From the NCBI GenBank assembly GCA_025353435.1, contig JANXQR010000701.1, positions 1 through 12,597 of the forward strand: DNA of 12,597 nucleotides, given 5' to 3'. The translations under genes and the position numbers were made by a program. Positions within the stretch are counted from its first letter, which is position 1. Each line of letters opens with the position of its first letter. Positions 1 through 6,493 of the stretch are shown here, one piece after another. The notes under the pieces are model-generated. The model saw only the letters and a program-made list of their open reading frames with translations, searched no databases and was not told the origin of the DNA. This DNA is from Acidobacteriota bacterium. GTDB lineage: Bacteria; Acidobacteriota; Terriglobia; Terriglobales; Acidobacteriaceae.

Positions 1-1
1 C

Positions 2-463
2 TTCCAGACGGGATTTCCATTCGGTGTCTCTTCGAATGACATCGGCGGCGTACAAGGCACCGTGGCTCCGCGGCCAAATAAGGTCGCAGGCTGCAATCCC
101 CACGCCGGGTTGACCGCCAAGTTTCAGCGGCTGAACATGTCCTGCTTCACTCAACAATTGCCGGGCACATTCGGCAACACAACCCGCAACTTCCTGCGTC
201 AGCCCGGCATCAACAATTGGGACATGGGATTTGCAAAGAACTTCCACTTCACAGAAACACTGGCTTTCAAGCTCAGCGTGGACACCTTCAACACCTTCAA
301 TCATCATCAGTATGCCTCTGATGTGGGCGCCTTGGTCTCGGGAGGATCGGGAGGAAACCAAGTCATTGATGCGAGTGTGAACTCGCCCGCATCCACAGCC
401 GGGAAGATTACTGGTTCTTCTGCAGCACGCGTCATCCAATTGGGCGGGAAGCTCACGTTCTAA
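2..463 (+). CDS. TonB-dependent receptor, C-terminal end (partial)
   Basis: The reading frame is open from the left edge, so the start lies outside the window and only the last 153 residues are seen. They look like the end of an Oar-like outer-membrane beta-barrel of the kind acidobacteria carry in many copies. Visible signs are a strand with the FNTFNHHQY motif (about residues 96-104), alternating hydrophobic/polar strands, and a C-terminal ending GGKLTF, whose final Phe is typical of BAM-assembled barrels. Such receptors import large substrates across the outer membrane using TonB energy. The substrate cannot be read from this piece; a plant glycoside or oligosaccharide would suit the neighbouring rhamnose genes, but that is inference. 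A strong terminator follows 24 bp after the stop codon, so this gene ends its own transcript. The GTG at 62 is inside the frame and is not taken as the start. Confidence 0.8.
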   Translation, partial: FQTGFPFGVSSNDIGGVQGTVAPRPNKVAGCNPHAGLTAKFQRLNMSCFTQQLPGTFGNTTRNFLRQPGINNWDMGFAKNFHFTETLAFKLSVDTFNTFNHHQYASDVGALVSGGSGGNQVIDASVNSPASTAGKITGSSAARVIQLGGKLTF

Positions 464-486
464 CTTGATTCCCGAACCTTCACCTG

Positions 487-526
487 AACTCCGCCACGCC
501 TTAAAAGCGTGGCGGAGTTTTCTTCT
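487..526 (+). terminator. Rho-independent terminator after the TonB receptor
   Basis: This is a perfect 13-bp stem (487-499 pairs with 507-519, GC-rich CTCCGCCACGC core) with a 7-base loop, CTTAAAA. TTTTCTTCT follows directly on the plus strand. It sits between the receptor stop and the TPR start, so it ends the receptor transcript; the TPR gene then needs read-through or a promoter close by. Confidence 0.93.
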
Positions 527-546
527 GCGGGAGATAGACTCTTACA

Positions 547-1740
547 ATGATGCGCACTCGATTGAAGCAGGCGTTGGTGGTTGCGTTAATTTGTATTAGC
601 CTGCAGGCTGCCTGGCCGCAGGTGGACCATGATGAAGACGCAGCAAAGTTCGCGGATGCCGGCCAGAAAGCTTTATCGACGGGTCACTACGCGGAGGCTC
701 GAGACAACTTTGAGAAGTTGTCAAAGCTCGAACCCAACATCGCCGAAGTGCACGCAACTCTCGCCGTAATTTACTTTAAGCAGCGAGAATATGAGCTCTC
801 GGCTCGCGAAGTCCGGACCGCGCGAAAGCTCAAGCCGAGTCTGCCCAAGCTCGACAGCCTGCTGGGTCAATCCTTGGCAGAGATGGGTGACTTTGAGGAA
901 GCACTACCACTACTGGAAAAGGGATTTCACCAGACAGCTGACACGGAAGTCAGGCGCATGTGCGGCCTTCAACTTCTTCGCGCATACACGGGACTTAGTC
1001 GCGACTCCGATGCGGTGGAAACGGGGTTGGCGCTGAACAAGCTCTATCCGGACGACGCCGAAGTTCTATTTCACACTGGCCGAATCTACGGGAACTATGC
1101 CTTCGTGGTGATGTCAAAGCTGCACGACAGCGCGCCGGGCTCCATCTGGACTCTGCAGGCGCAGGGAGAGCTCCACGAAAGCCAAAAGGAGTATGACGAG
1201 GCTATCTCTTCGTTCAACCACGTATTGGCAGTCGACCCGCATCGGCCTGGGATCCACTACAGGATTGGGCGCATCTATCTGACGCGTTTCACTGAGGCGC
1301 AAAAGGCCGAAGACCGTGATGCGGCGCAGCGTGAGTTTACGGCAGAACTCGCCATAGATCCTGGTAATGGAAACTCCAGATATGAGTTGGCGATCATTCA
1401 GGCGGATCTTGGAAATTTGGACGAAGCACGCAAACTTTACGAGCAGGTTTTGGAGCTCTATCCCGATTTTGAAGAGGCGCTGGTTGGTCTCGGGGGAGTG
1501 TGTCTCGATAGCCAGAAGCCGGATCAGGCCATCCCCGCGCTCGAACACGCCATCAAGTTGAATCCGAAAGACGATGTGGCATGGTATCGGCTTGCGCGTG
1601 CGGATCGAGCCACGGGAAACAAGGACGGGCAGCAGAAGGCACTGGCTGAGTTCCAAAAGCTCAGCAAGGCAAAGCCATTGCACAAGCCCGTTGGGGACGA
1701 GGTCACGCCCCAGCAGGTTGGGCCGGAGGCTCAGCCGTAG
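547..1740 (+). CDS. Secreted tetratricopeptide-repeat protein
   Basis: A 397-residue protein starting at a tandem ATGATG; a GGGAG lies at 529-533, rather far upstream. Residues 1 to about 24 form a signal peptide: basic MMRTRLK, then a hydrophobic ALVVALICISLQAAW core. The rest is eight or nine TPR units, about 31-64, 65-98, 99-133, 134-170, 200-232, 233-272 (longer, with an insertion), 273-306, 307-340 and 341-375. They carry the usual small/aromatic pattern, for example GHYAEARDNF, GNLDEARKLYEQ and KPDQAIPALEHAI. A Pro/Gln-rich tail ends it. TPR superhelices bind proteins or peptides and have no catalysis, so this is likely a periplasmic scaffold or adaptor. Similar secreted TPR proteins are common in acidobacteria. 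Its link to the rhamnose genes is only proximity and shared strand with rhaM. No specific function is assigned. Confidence 0.85.
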   Translation: MMRTRLKQALVVALICISLQAAWPQVDHDEDAAKFADAGQKALSTGHYAEARDNFEKLSKLEPNIAEVHATLAVIYFKQREYELSAREVRTARKLKPSLPKLDSLLGQSLAEMGDFEEALPLLEKGFHQTADTEVRRMCGLQLLRAYTGLSRDSDAVETGLALNKLYPDDAEVLFHTGRIYGNYAFVVMSKLHDSAPGSIWTLQAQGELHESQKEYDEAISSFNHVLAVDPHRPGIHYRIGRIYLTRFTEAQKAEDRDAAQREFTAELAIDPGNGNSRYELAIIQADLGNLDEARKLYEQVLELYPDFEEALVGLGGVCLDSQKPDQAIPALEHAIKLNPKDDVAWYRLARADRATGNKDGQQKALAEFQKLSKAKPLHKPVGDEVTPQQVGPEAQP

Positions 1741-1773
1741 TTAGGGGGAAGGATCACGATTGAGTCGGCGATC

Positions 1774-1786
1774 CGAATATCATTCG
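1774..1786. repeat. Short palindrome ahead of rhaM
   Basis: CGAAT-ATC-ATTCG is a 5-bp inverted repeat with a 3-bp centre in the 81-bp gap between the TPR gene and rhaM. It sits 36-48 bp upstream of the rhaM start, so it could be an operator. No clear promoter boxes were found beside it. The site may be chance. Confidence 0.25.
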
Positions 1787-1821
1787 CGGGCAATCACTGT
1801 CTTTTCAAAGGGGGAATATTC

Positions 1822-2142
1822 ATGCAGCGCATCGCATTTCTCTTACGTCTAAAGGAAGGCATGGGAGCCGCATATGATCGGGATCACGCGGCGGTTTGGC
1901 CGGAGATGCTTGACCTGCTCAAGCGGGTTGGGATTTCGGAATATTCAATCTTTCGACGCGACGAATTGCTCTTCCTTTATATGCACATTGAAGGGGACTT
2001 TGATGCGATGTGGGACAAAATCGACGAGGATCCGGTCAATCTGCGTTGGCAGAGAGCGATGGGTGAATACTTTGTCTCAGACCATGGCGCCGGCGAAGGC
2101 GAGCGATTCCCGATGATGAGGGAAGTCTTTTATCTGCCGTAG
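1822..2142 (+). CDS. rhaM: L-rhamnose mutarotase
   Basis: RhaM interconverts the alpha and beta anomers of L-rhamnose in the cytoplasm, supplying the form the next enzyme uses. The 106-residue product matches the family in length (E. coli RhaM is 104) and in layout, a single ferredoxin-like alpha/beta fold that dimerises. Expected active-site positions are in place: Tyr18 and His22 in YDRDHAAVWPE and Trp76 in NLRWQRAM, at the same numbering as the E. coli enzyme. The start is the ATG at 1822, with an excellent AAGGGGG ribosome site at 1808-1814, seven bases away. The gene converges on the isomerase-like gene with only 4 bp between stop codons, so the two transcripts must overlap. It is the best marker that the locus handles L-rhamnose. 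Close relatives in the family are hard to confuse at this length; confidence is high. Confidence 0.95.
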   Translation: MQRIAFLLRLKEGMGAAYDRDHAAVWPEMLDLLKRVGISEYSIFRRDELLFLYMHIEGDFDAMWDKIDEDPVNLRWQRAMGEYFVSDHGAGEGERFPMMREVFYLP

Positions 2143-2146
2143 CGCG

Positions 2147-3571
2147 TCAGCAAACCTGCACGAACGGAATCTCCAGCAGCCGGGCCACCTTGTTCAGTTT
2201 CCCAGATTGATGCCCAAGACCGATTGCACAATGGTGGGCAGGTCCCTGGGCGTTCCACGCCTCGACGAAGCCGCGCGCACCGATAGGGAACCGGTAATGA
2301 CTGTTGGTGTTGCCGATATGCAGCACTTCCCCGGCGACGCTTTCTCCCTCCGCGGCGAGTAGCTTGAATCCCCGCTCGCGATCTTCCACCACTGATAGCA
2401 GGGTCACCGGGCCATGCTTGACGCTCATCTCCACGGAAAGCCCACGCCCCACTTTGCCGTGGTAGACCGCAAGCGGCTTCACCTTGGTCTTGCTCTCGGC
2501 GATGGCGATGTGCCCAGGACCGTCGTGTCCCATTAATACGTGGTCAACTTTCAGGTCAAGCGCGTAATACTCTGTGAATGACCCGCCGGCGCCCAGGCTA
2601 TCCATGATCTTCATGGCGAGCACGTTCTTCACTTCGTACTCGCCTGCGACGGGAATGCCGCGCGCCGTGAGCAGAGACGTACCGAGAATGATGGAACTCA
2701 TGGTGTCTTCGTTTGCAGGCACTCCGCTGCCCATGTAGTAGTAGGCAAGAGATTGCAAATCGTGAGTTGCCGCAAATTGATCGAGGGCAACGGAGGTGCG
2801 GGCTGCGCGGGCAAGTTCCGCGTCGGAACAATCAGCCTGCACATCGAAGTGGGAGCGAAACTCCTGTACGCGCGCGGAAATGGCGGTATCAGTCACGAGC
2901 TCGCGCAGGCCGCTCAACTCGTCCACCTCAAGGTGCTCGATATGGGTGCCAAAGGTGATGGAAATCTGCGTCACATCCGTCATGATGTCGAGCATCCCGC
3001 TGTAATAGTGACCGAGCAGGCCTAGACGATTCTCCGCGAGATCCTTCTTGACGCGAGCTGCAGCGATCCACTCACGTATTTCGGCCCATACCTCATCCTC
3101 GTCGAGCACTCCGGTGACCTGGTGGAACGGGAGGCCAGCCCGCACGAAGACATTAGAAAGTTCCGGGACGGGGCAAGCTGAGCAATAGGCAAGCCATTCC
3201 CCGGTCATAGCCGTTCTGTCGGGCAACTCATTGAAGGTCTCGTAGTCGATGGCCGCATGCGGCTGCAGGTTGAGCAGCAATACTGGCACCTTGGCGCGTT
3301 GAACCATCGGCAGGACCGTGCTTGAAAGCGCGTAAGTGGTTACGTAGATTACCAGTAGATCCACATCGGCGCGACGGCAGGCGTGCCCAGCCTCGCGGCC
3401 CCGTTGCGGAGTATCCACCAAGCCCAGATACTCCACAAATGCGCCGCGACCCTCAAGGCGTGCTCCGGCCTCGCGGAGATACCCTTCAAGTCGCGTCTTT
3501 AATCCCGCGAACTGGGGCCAATACGCATCAAGCCCGATGCCGCATAATCCCACCCGCAAAGCATTCCCCAT
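2147..3571 (-). CDS. L-arabinose/L-fucose isomerase-like protein
   Basis: A 474-residue cytoplasmic protein of the AraA/FucI-type aldose-ketose isomerase superfamily. These enzymes use Mn2+ to convert aldoses to ketoses. The N-terminal half is Rossmann-like (VDLLVIYVTTYALSS, residues 70-84, then PVLLLNLQP). The C-terminal half carries likely metal and catalytic residues: Glu311 in VAGEYEVKN, Glu334 in GGSFTEYY, His349 in LMGHDGPGH, and His446/447 in GPAHHCAIGLGH. Their spacing closely follows E. coli AraA (E306, E333, H350, H450). Overall identity with true AraA looks low, so the substrate is open. Next to rhaM, L-rhamnose is a reasonable guess, which would make it a non-orthologous rhamnose isomerase; L-arabinose, L-fucose or another sugar released by the adjacent glycosidase also fit. 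The ATG at 3571 is preceded by a GAGAGG ribosome site. It lies 39 bp downstream of the glycosidase and is probably co-transcribed with it. Confidence 0.82.
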   Translation of the reverse strand: MGNALRVGLCGIGLDAYWPQFAGLKTRLEGYLREAGARLEGRGAFVEYLGLVDTPQRGREAGHACRRADVDLLVIYVTTYALSSTVLPMVQRAKVPVLLLNLQPHAAIDYETFNELPDRTAMTGEWLAYCSACPVPELSNVFVRAGLPFHQVTGVLDEDEVWAEIREWIAAARVKKDLAENRLGLLGHYYSGMLDIMTDVTQISITFGTHIEHLEVDELSGLRELVTDTAISARVQEFRSHFDVQADCSDAELARAARTSVALDQFAATHDLQSLAYYYMGSGVPANEDTMSSIILGTSLLTARGIPVAGEYEVKNVLAMKIMDSLGAGGSFTEYYALDLKVDHVLMGHDGPGHIAIAESKTKVKPLAVYHGKVGRGLSVEMSVKHGPVTLLSVVEDRERGFKLLAAEGESVAGEVLHIGNTNSHYRFPIGARGFVEAWNAQGPAHHCAIGLGHQSGKLNKVARLLEIPFVQVC

Positions 3572-3610
3572 GAATCCCTCTCTTGCCTTGTTGGGAAAAA
3601 TGAACCCGGC

Positions 3611-5140
3611 TCAATGGGCCGTCAAAACGCATACCGCAAATGGCGCGAGCTTGATCTCCGCTCCGTTCACTTTGCCACTTCGGGGTTCTTCGTCGCCCGT
3701 TGCTTCGTCAACGGTCAAGGAAGCGGCGTTCTCAAGTTCCGAACTTACTTTCACTGTCTTTTCACTATTCGCCTTGTTCACCAGCAGGACTTTCTTGCCC
3801 TGGGGAGTGACAAAGCCCTGGACCAATACGTCGGAAGAGCCATCTTCCTGCGGGGCATTTTCCACCAGCTTGTCCCCGGGATGGAAGTTGTCCTTGATCA
3901 GCTTCAACACCCAGTAGCGGGCATTGGGCTTGCCGTTGTTGTAGTCGATCATCGACACACTAGGAAACTGCGAAGGATAGCCCACCAACTGCGATTCGCC
4001 GATCACATCTACGCCCAACTTTGAAAGCTCGACGAAGAGATAGCCATACAAGGATCCAGCTGCATTCCAGTAGCGATGCGGGATATGATCCGGCATCGCT
4101 TTGGATGCATTGATTTCAATGCCGTCGGTGGGCAAAATCACGCCCAGCTCATCGGTATCAATCTTCGTCGTGGGTGACAGGCGGTCGCGAATCGCAAGAA
4201 TGAAGCGCGTTGATGCCAAGAAACCATCAGCCTGGTAGAAAAACGTGTGCTGCCATTGGTCGAGGCTTTCATCCAACGCCGGGGATGCATAAAAGTGGAA
4301 TGAGATGAAGTCAAGCGGAATTCCCGGCTTGTGATTTTTAGGATTCAGGAAGTACTCGTAGTACTTGGGATTGCCACCCGCGAAGGCAAGCGCGAGTCCT
4401 ACGAATTTTGTTTCTGGGCTTACCTTGTGAATGCCGCTAACAATTGCGTCATAGCGTTTGGTGTAATCCTCGGGAGTCGTCGTGTGTTCAGCTTCCACCT
4501 CATTCAGGATCTCCCAGTAAGGCAAAGCGTAGTGGTATCCAGACTCATGTTTCTTGCCGTTTTCATCTGTGAATCCGCCCTTGGAATACCAACTCACAAG
4601 GCGGCCGAAGTAATCGCCCAGCTCTTTGCCAGTTGGATCGCGTAGTTCCGTTCCCTGGGTGTACTTCCAGAACACCTGGTTCGGGTCGTCTGGATATTTC
4701 ACCGGCTTATCGGTCTTGAACATCCAGGCTGGAATGGTGCTGAAATTTACGATAGTCGAGTGTCCCTGCGTCGAATCCAGAAAGTCCTTTGTGACGGGGT
4801 CAATATAGGTGAAGTCCCAGGAGGTTTTGTCCTTGGAAGGCGGCTCGAGCTCCGCCACGGCAATCTTGGGGTAGGGGAGCCACGGCACATAACGCACGTA
4901 GTCCGCACCCAGCGCCTTCAACGCAGCGAAGGAACCATCGTGAATGGGCGCGCCCGGATTCAGCATTGGGTTTGTCACCACCTGGAGAGTAGGAGTGGAC
5001 TTGGAGACGATGATCGTCTTTGTCCAGTCGATTGCAATCTTCTGCTGCATGTCTTGGGCTACGGTCGCGGAGCACGCGGCGCACAAAACCCACGCGGCAA
5101 GACTGAAATTCCTTAAGGGTCGGCGAGAAAAACGGATCAT
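3611..5140 (-). CDS. Secreted clan GH-A glycosidase, GH39-like
   Basis: A 509-residue retaining-type glycosidase. A signal peptide spans residues 1-29 (basic IRFSRRPLRN, hydrophobic LAAWVLCAA, cleavage likely after TVA), so it acts in the periplasm or outside. The core looks like a (beta/alpha)8 barrel. The acid/base is probably Glu214 in YWEILNEVEAEH, the clan-A Asn-Glu signature. The strand-6 motif is FISFHFY (278-284), and the nucleophile is probably Glu331 in IDTDELGV. The C-terminal 80 residues form a small beta-sandwich (KVLLVNKAN to FAVCVL), as in GH39 and GH51 enzymes. GH39 (beta-xylosidase/iduronidase type) is the closest match I recognise; the bond cleaved is unknown. The ATG at 5140 has a very good AGGAGG site. 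It is divergent from the regulator gene and leads the isomerase-like gene, so the pair is probably a regulated operon trimming rhamnose-containing oligosaccharides. Confidence 0.8.
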   Translation of the reverse strand: MIRFSRRPLRNFSLAAWVLCAACSATVAQDMQQKIAIDWTKTIIVSKSTPTLQVVTNPMLNPGAPIHDGSFAALKALGADYVRYVPWLPYPKIAVAELEPPSKDKTSWDFTYIDPVTKDFLDSTQGHSTIVNFSTIPAWMFKTDKPVKYPDDPNQVFWKYTQGTELRDPTGKELGDYFGRLVSWYSKGGFTDENGKKHESGYHYALPYWEILNEVEAEHTTTPEDYTKRYDAIVSGIHKVSPETKFVGLALAFAGGNPKYYEYFLNPKNHKPGIPLDFISFHFYASPALDESLDQWQHTFFYQADGFLASTRFILAIRDRLSPTTKIDTDELGVILPTDGIEINASKAMPDHIPHRYWNAAGSLYGYLFVELSKLGVDVIGESQLVGYPSQFPSVSMIDYNNGKPNARYWVLKLIKDNFHPGDKLVENAPQEDGSSDVLVQGFVTPQGKKVLLVNKANSEKTVKVSSELENAASLTVDEATGDEEPRSGKVNGAEIKLAPFAVCVLTAH

Positions 5141-5354
5141 GCATCCTCCTGCTATGACTACTGGCGGACACTAGTCTTTGTCCTTGAGGAGTAGCAACAC
5201 GATTTGTACCCACGATTCAATAAGTTTCTTAAAATGGACCATCCAAGGTGGGAGATATGTCAAAATACAGCGAAATTCGGGAAACTATCTTTAACGGCTC
5301 CAACCGGCATTACACTTGCTGTGGCAAAAGTTTCATCATACGGACCATCAAATT
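5141..5354. promoter_or_regulatory. Divergent control region between glycosidase and regulator
   Basis: These 214 bp hold no gene and must contain promoters for both the minus-strand glycosidase operon and the plus-strand regulator. Visible elements are a consensus TTGACA on the minus strand (5258-5263, seen as TGTCAA on plus) without a convincing -10 at normal spacing; an inverted repeat GGACA...TGTCC at 5166-5183; TGGA-CCA-TCCA at 5235-5245; CGAA-A-TTCG at 5271-5279; and a second GGACCATC at 5342-5349. Autoregulation and control of the glycosidase from here are inferred from the arrangement. Confidence 0.6.
5235..5245. promoter_or_regulatory. Candidate operator, with a second copy at 5342-5349
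   Basis: TGGACCATCCA is an 11-bp near-palindrome with TGGA/TCCA arms. Its core GGACCATC recurs at 5342-5349, 106 bp further on (about ten helical turns), six bases before the regulator ATG. Two matching sites, one near the possible glycosidase promoter and one over the regulator's ribosome-binding region, would suit a DNA-looping autorepressor. The repeat is only 8 bases, so chance is possible. Confidence 0.3.
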
Positions 5355-6437
5355 ATGAAATCTCTCATCCGTGCCTGCGGCATTCTTAAGGCATTCAGCG
5401 ATCAATCAGAGTGCTTGCGCTTGGCTGACGTTGTCGAGCGGACCGGTCTGCACAAGACCACAGCGCTTCGCATGCTGTCGACTCTCGTCGAATGCGACTT
5501 ACTCATCCGTGTAGGAGATACCAAGTACAAGCTCGGCATTCGACCGCTGGGCAAAAGGCGTTATCGTTTCGGTTATGGAATGCAGAGCGCTGAGTTCGGC
5601 TTCAGCCGTGCGGTCACGGAGAGCCTGCAGCGCAGTGCCTCGGCCGCCGACATCGAGTTGTTGGTTCTCGATAACGAAGATAGCCCCCGCGTAGCCCTGC
5701 GCAACGCCAATACGTTTGTGCGCGAGGGAGTCGACCTCGTGATCGAGTCGCAGACGGACGCCCGAATAGCGGGCCAAATCTGCGCGCGCATTCGTGCTGC
5801 TTCCATACCCATCATTGCGCTTGAAATCCCTCATCCGGAGACGATCTACTACGGGGCCAACAACAGCCAAGCGGGGTTGATCGCAGGCCGCTATCTCGCG
5901 CGTTGGGCCGACTTGCATTGGCAAGGCAAAGTGGACGAGTTGCTGCTGCTTGAGTTGCCGAAGGCCGGACAGGTTCCGAATGCGCGAATTCTTGGCAGCA
6001 TGCTTGGCGTGATCGAACGTCTCGTCTGGGTGTCAGACCGCCAGATCAAAATCCTGCGCACGAGCGGACACTACGAAAACACCGTTGCGCTGACGCGAAA
6101 TCATCTTCGCCGAAGCAAATCGGAAAGAATTCTGGTGGCCGCTATCAATGACCCATGTGCACTGGGAGCTCTCGAGGCCTTCCGCAATGCAGGGCGGGAA
6201 GATCAGTGCGCAATCGTGGGGCACAACGCTTCGCCTGAGGCTCACGCGGAGCTGGCAAAGAAGGGGTCGCGTCTGGTCGGCTCCGTGGGATATTTTCCCG
6301 AGCGCTACGGCGAAGGAGTCATTCCGCTGGCTCTCGATCTGCTTGCGGGGCGGCCTGTGGCTCCGGCTACTTTTGTTCGCCATGAAATGATCACGTCGTC
6401 GAATCTACGTTCTTTCTACCCTGCAAATCCGGAGTGA
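5355..6437 (+). CDS. IclR-type HTH regulator with sugar-binding-protein sensor domain
   Basis: A 360-residue transcription factor. Residues 1-66 are a textbook IclR winged helix: MKSLIRACGILKAF, then VVERTGLHKTTALRMLSTLV with the recognition helix at about 33-45, and the wing YKLGIRPLG. The remainder, from YRFGYGMQSAEFG (about 70) to 360, is not the IclR effector domain. It is a type I periplasmic-binding-protein fold of the ribose/LacI sensor type, with GANNSQAGLIAGRYLARW at 167-184 and INDPCALGALEAFRNAG at about 264-280. The protein therefore senses a small sugar-like ligand with a LacI-like pocket but binds DNA as an IclR protein would. The frame is open back to a TTG at 5316, but the ATG at 5355 fits the IclR N-terminus exactly and is preferred; its ribosome site is weak. 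It lies between the two minus-strand gene groups and is probably their regulator, with rhamnose or a rhamnonate intermediate as a plausible ligand. Confidence 0.85.
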   Translation: MKSLIRACGILKAFSDQSECLRLADVVERTGLHKTTALRMLSTLVECDLLIRVGDTKYKLGIRPLGKRRYRFGYGMQSAEFGFSRAVTESLQRSASAADIELLVLDNEDSPRVALRNANTFVREGVDLVIESQTDARIAGQICARIRAASIPIIALEIPHPETIYYGANNSQAGLIAGRYLARWADLHWQGKVDELLLLELPKAGQVPNARILGSMLGVIERLVWVSDRQIKILRTSGHYENTVALTRNHLRRSKSERILVAAINDPCALGALEAFRNAGREDQCAIVGHNASPEAHAELAKKGSRLVGSVGYFPERYGEGVIPLALDLLAGRPVAPATFVRHEMITSSNLRSFYPANPE

Positions 6438-6452
6438 GTGTAGTGCCGGATT
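6426..6452. repeat. Inverted repeat in the convergent gap
   Basis: AATCCGG (6426-6432) and CCGGATT (6446-6452) form a 7-bp stem with a 13-base loop. It overlaps the regulator stop codon and lies just past the lactonase stop on the other strand. It could act as a weak bidirectional terminator for the converging transcripts, but there is no real T-tract on either side. Confidence 0.3.
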
Positions 6453-6493
6453 GATTCGGACAGTGCCTGCAGGTCACCGCAGTCGGCCGTCAT

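Noticed and set aside
1114..1683. 189-codon minus-strand open frame opposite the TPR gene
   Set aside because: Mirror frame of repetitive TPR codons; composition (many Arg, Leu, Ile) is unlike the neighbouring proteins.
5258..5263. Complete sigma-70 promoter on the minus strand
   Set aside because: TTGACA is perfect, but no acceptable -10 hexamer occurs 16-18 bases downstream, so only the box is noted.
5316..5354. TTG-started extension of the regulator
   Set aside because: The added residues (LWQKFHHTDHQI) do not fit the IclR N-terminus, and the ATG at 5355 matches the family start.
6438..6493. Intrinsic terminator for the converging regulator and lactonase transcripts
   Set aside because: The AATCCGG/CCGGATT repeat has a long loop and no T-tract, so it is listed only as a repeat.
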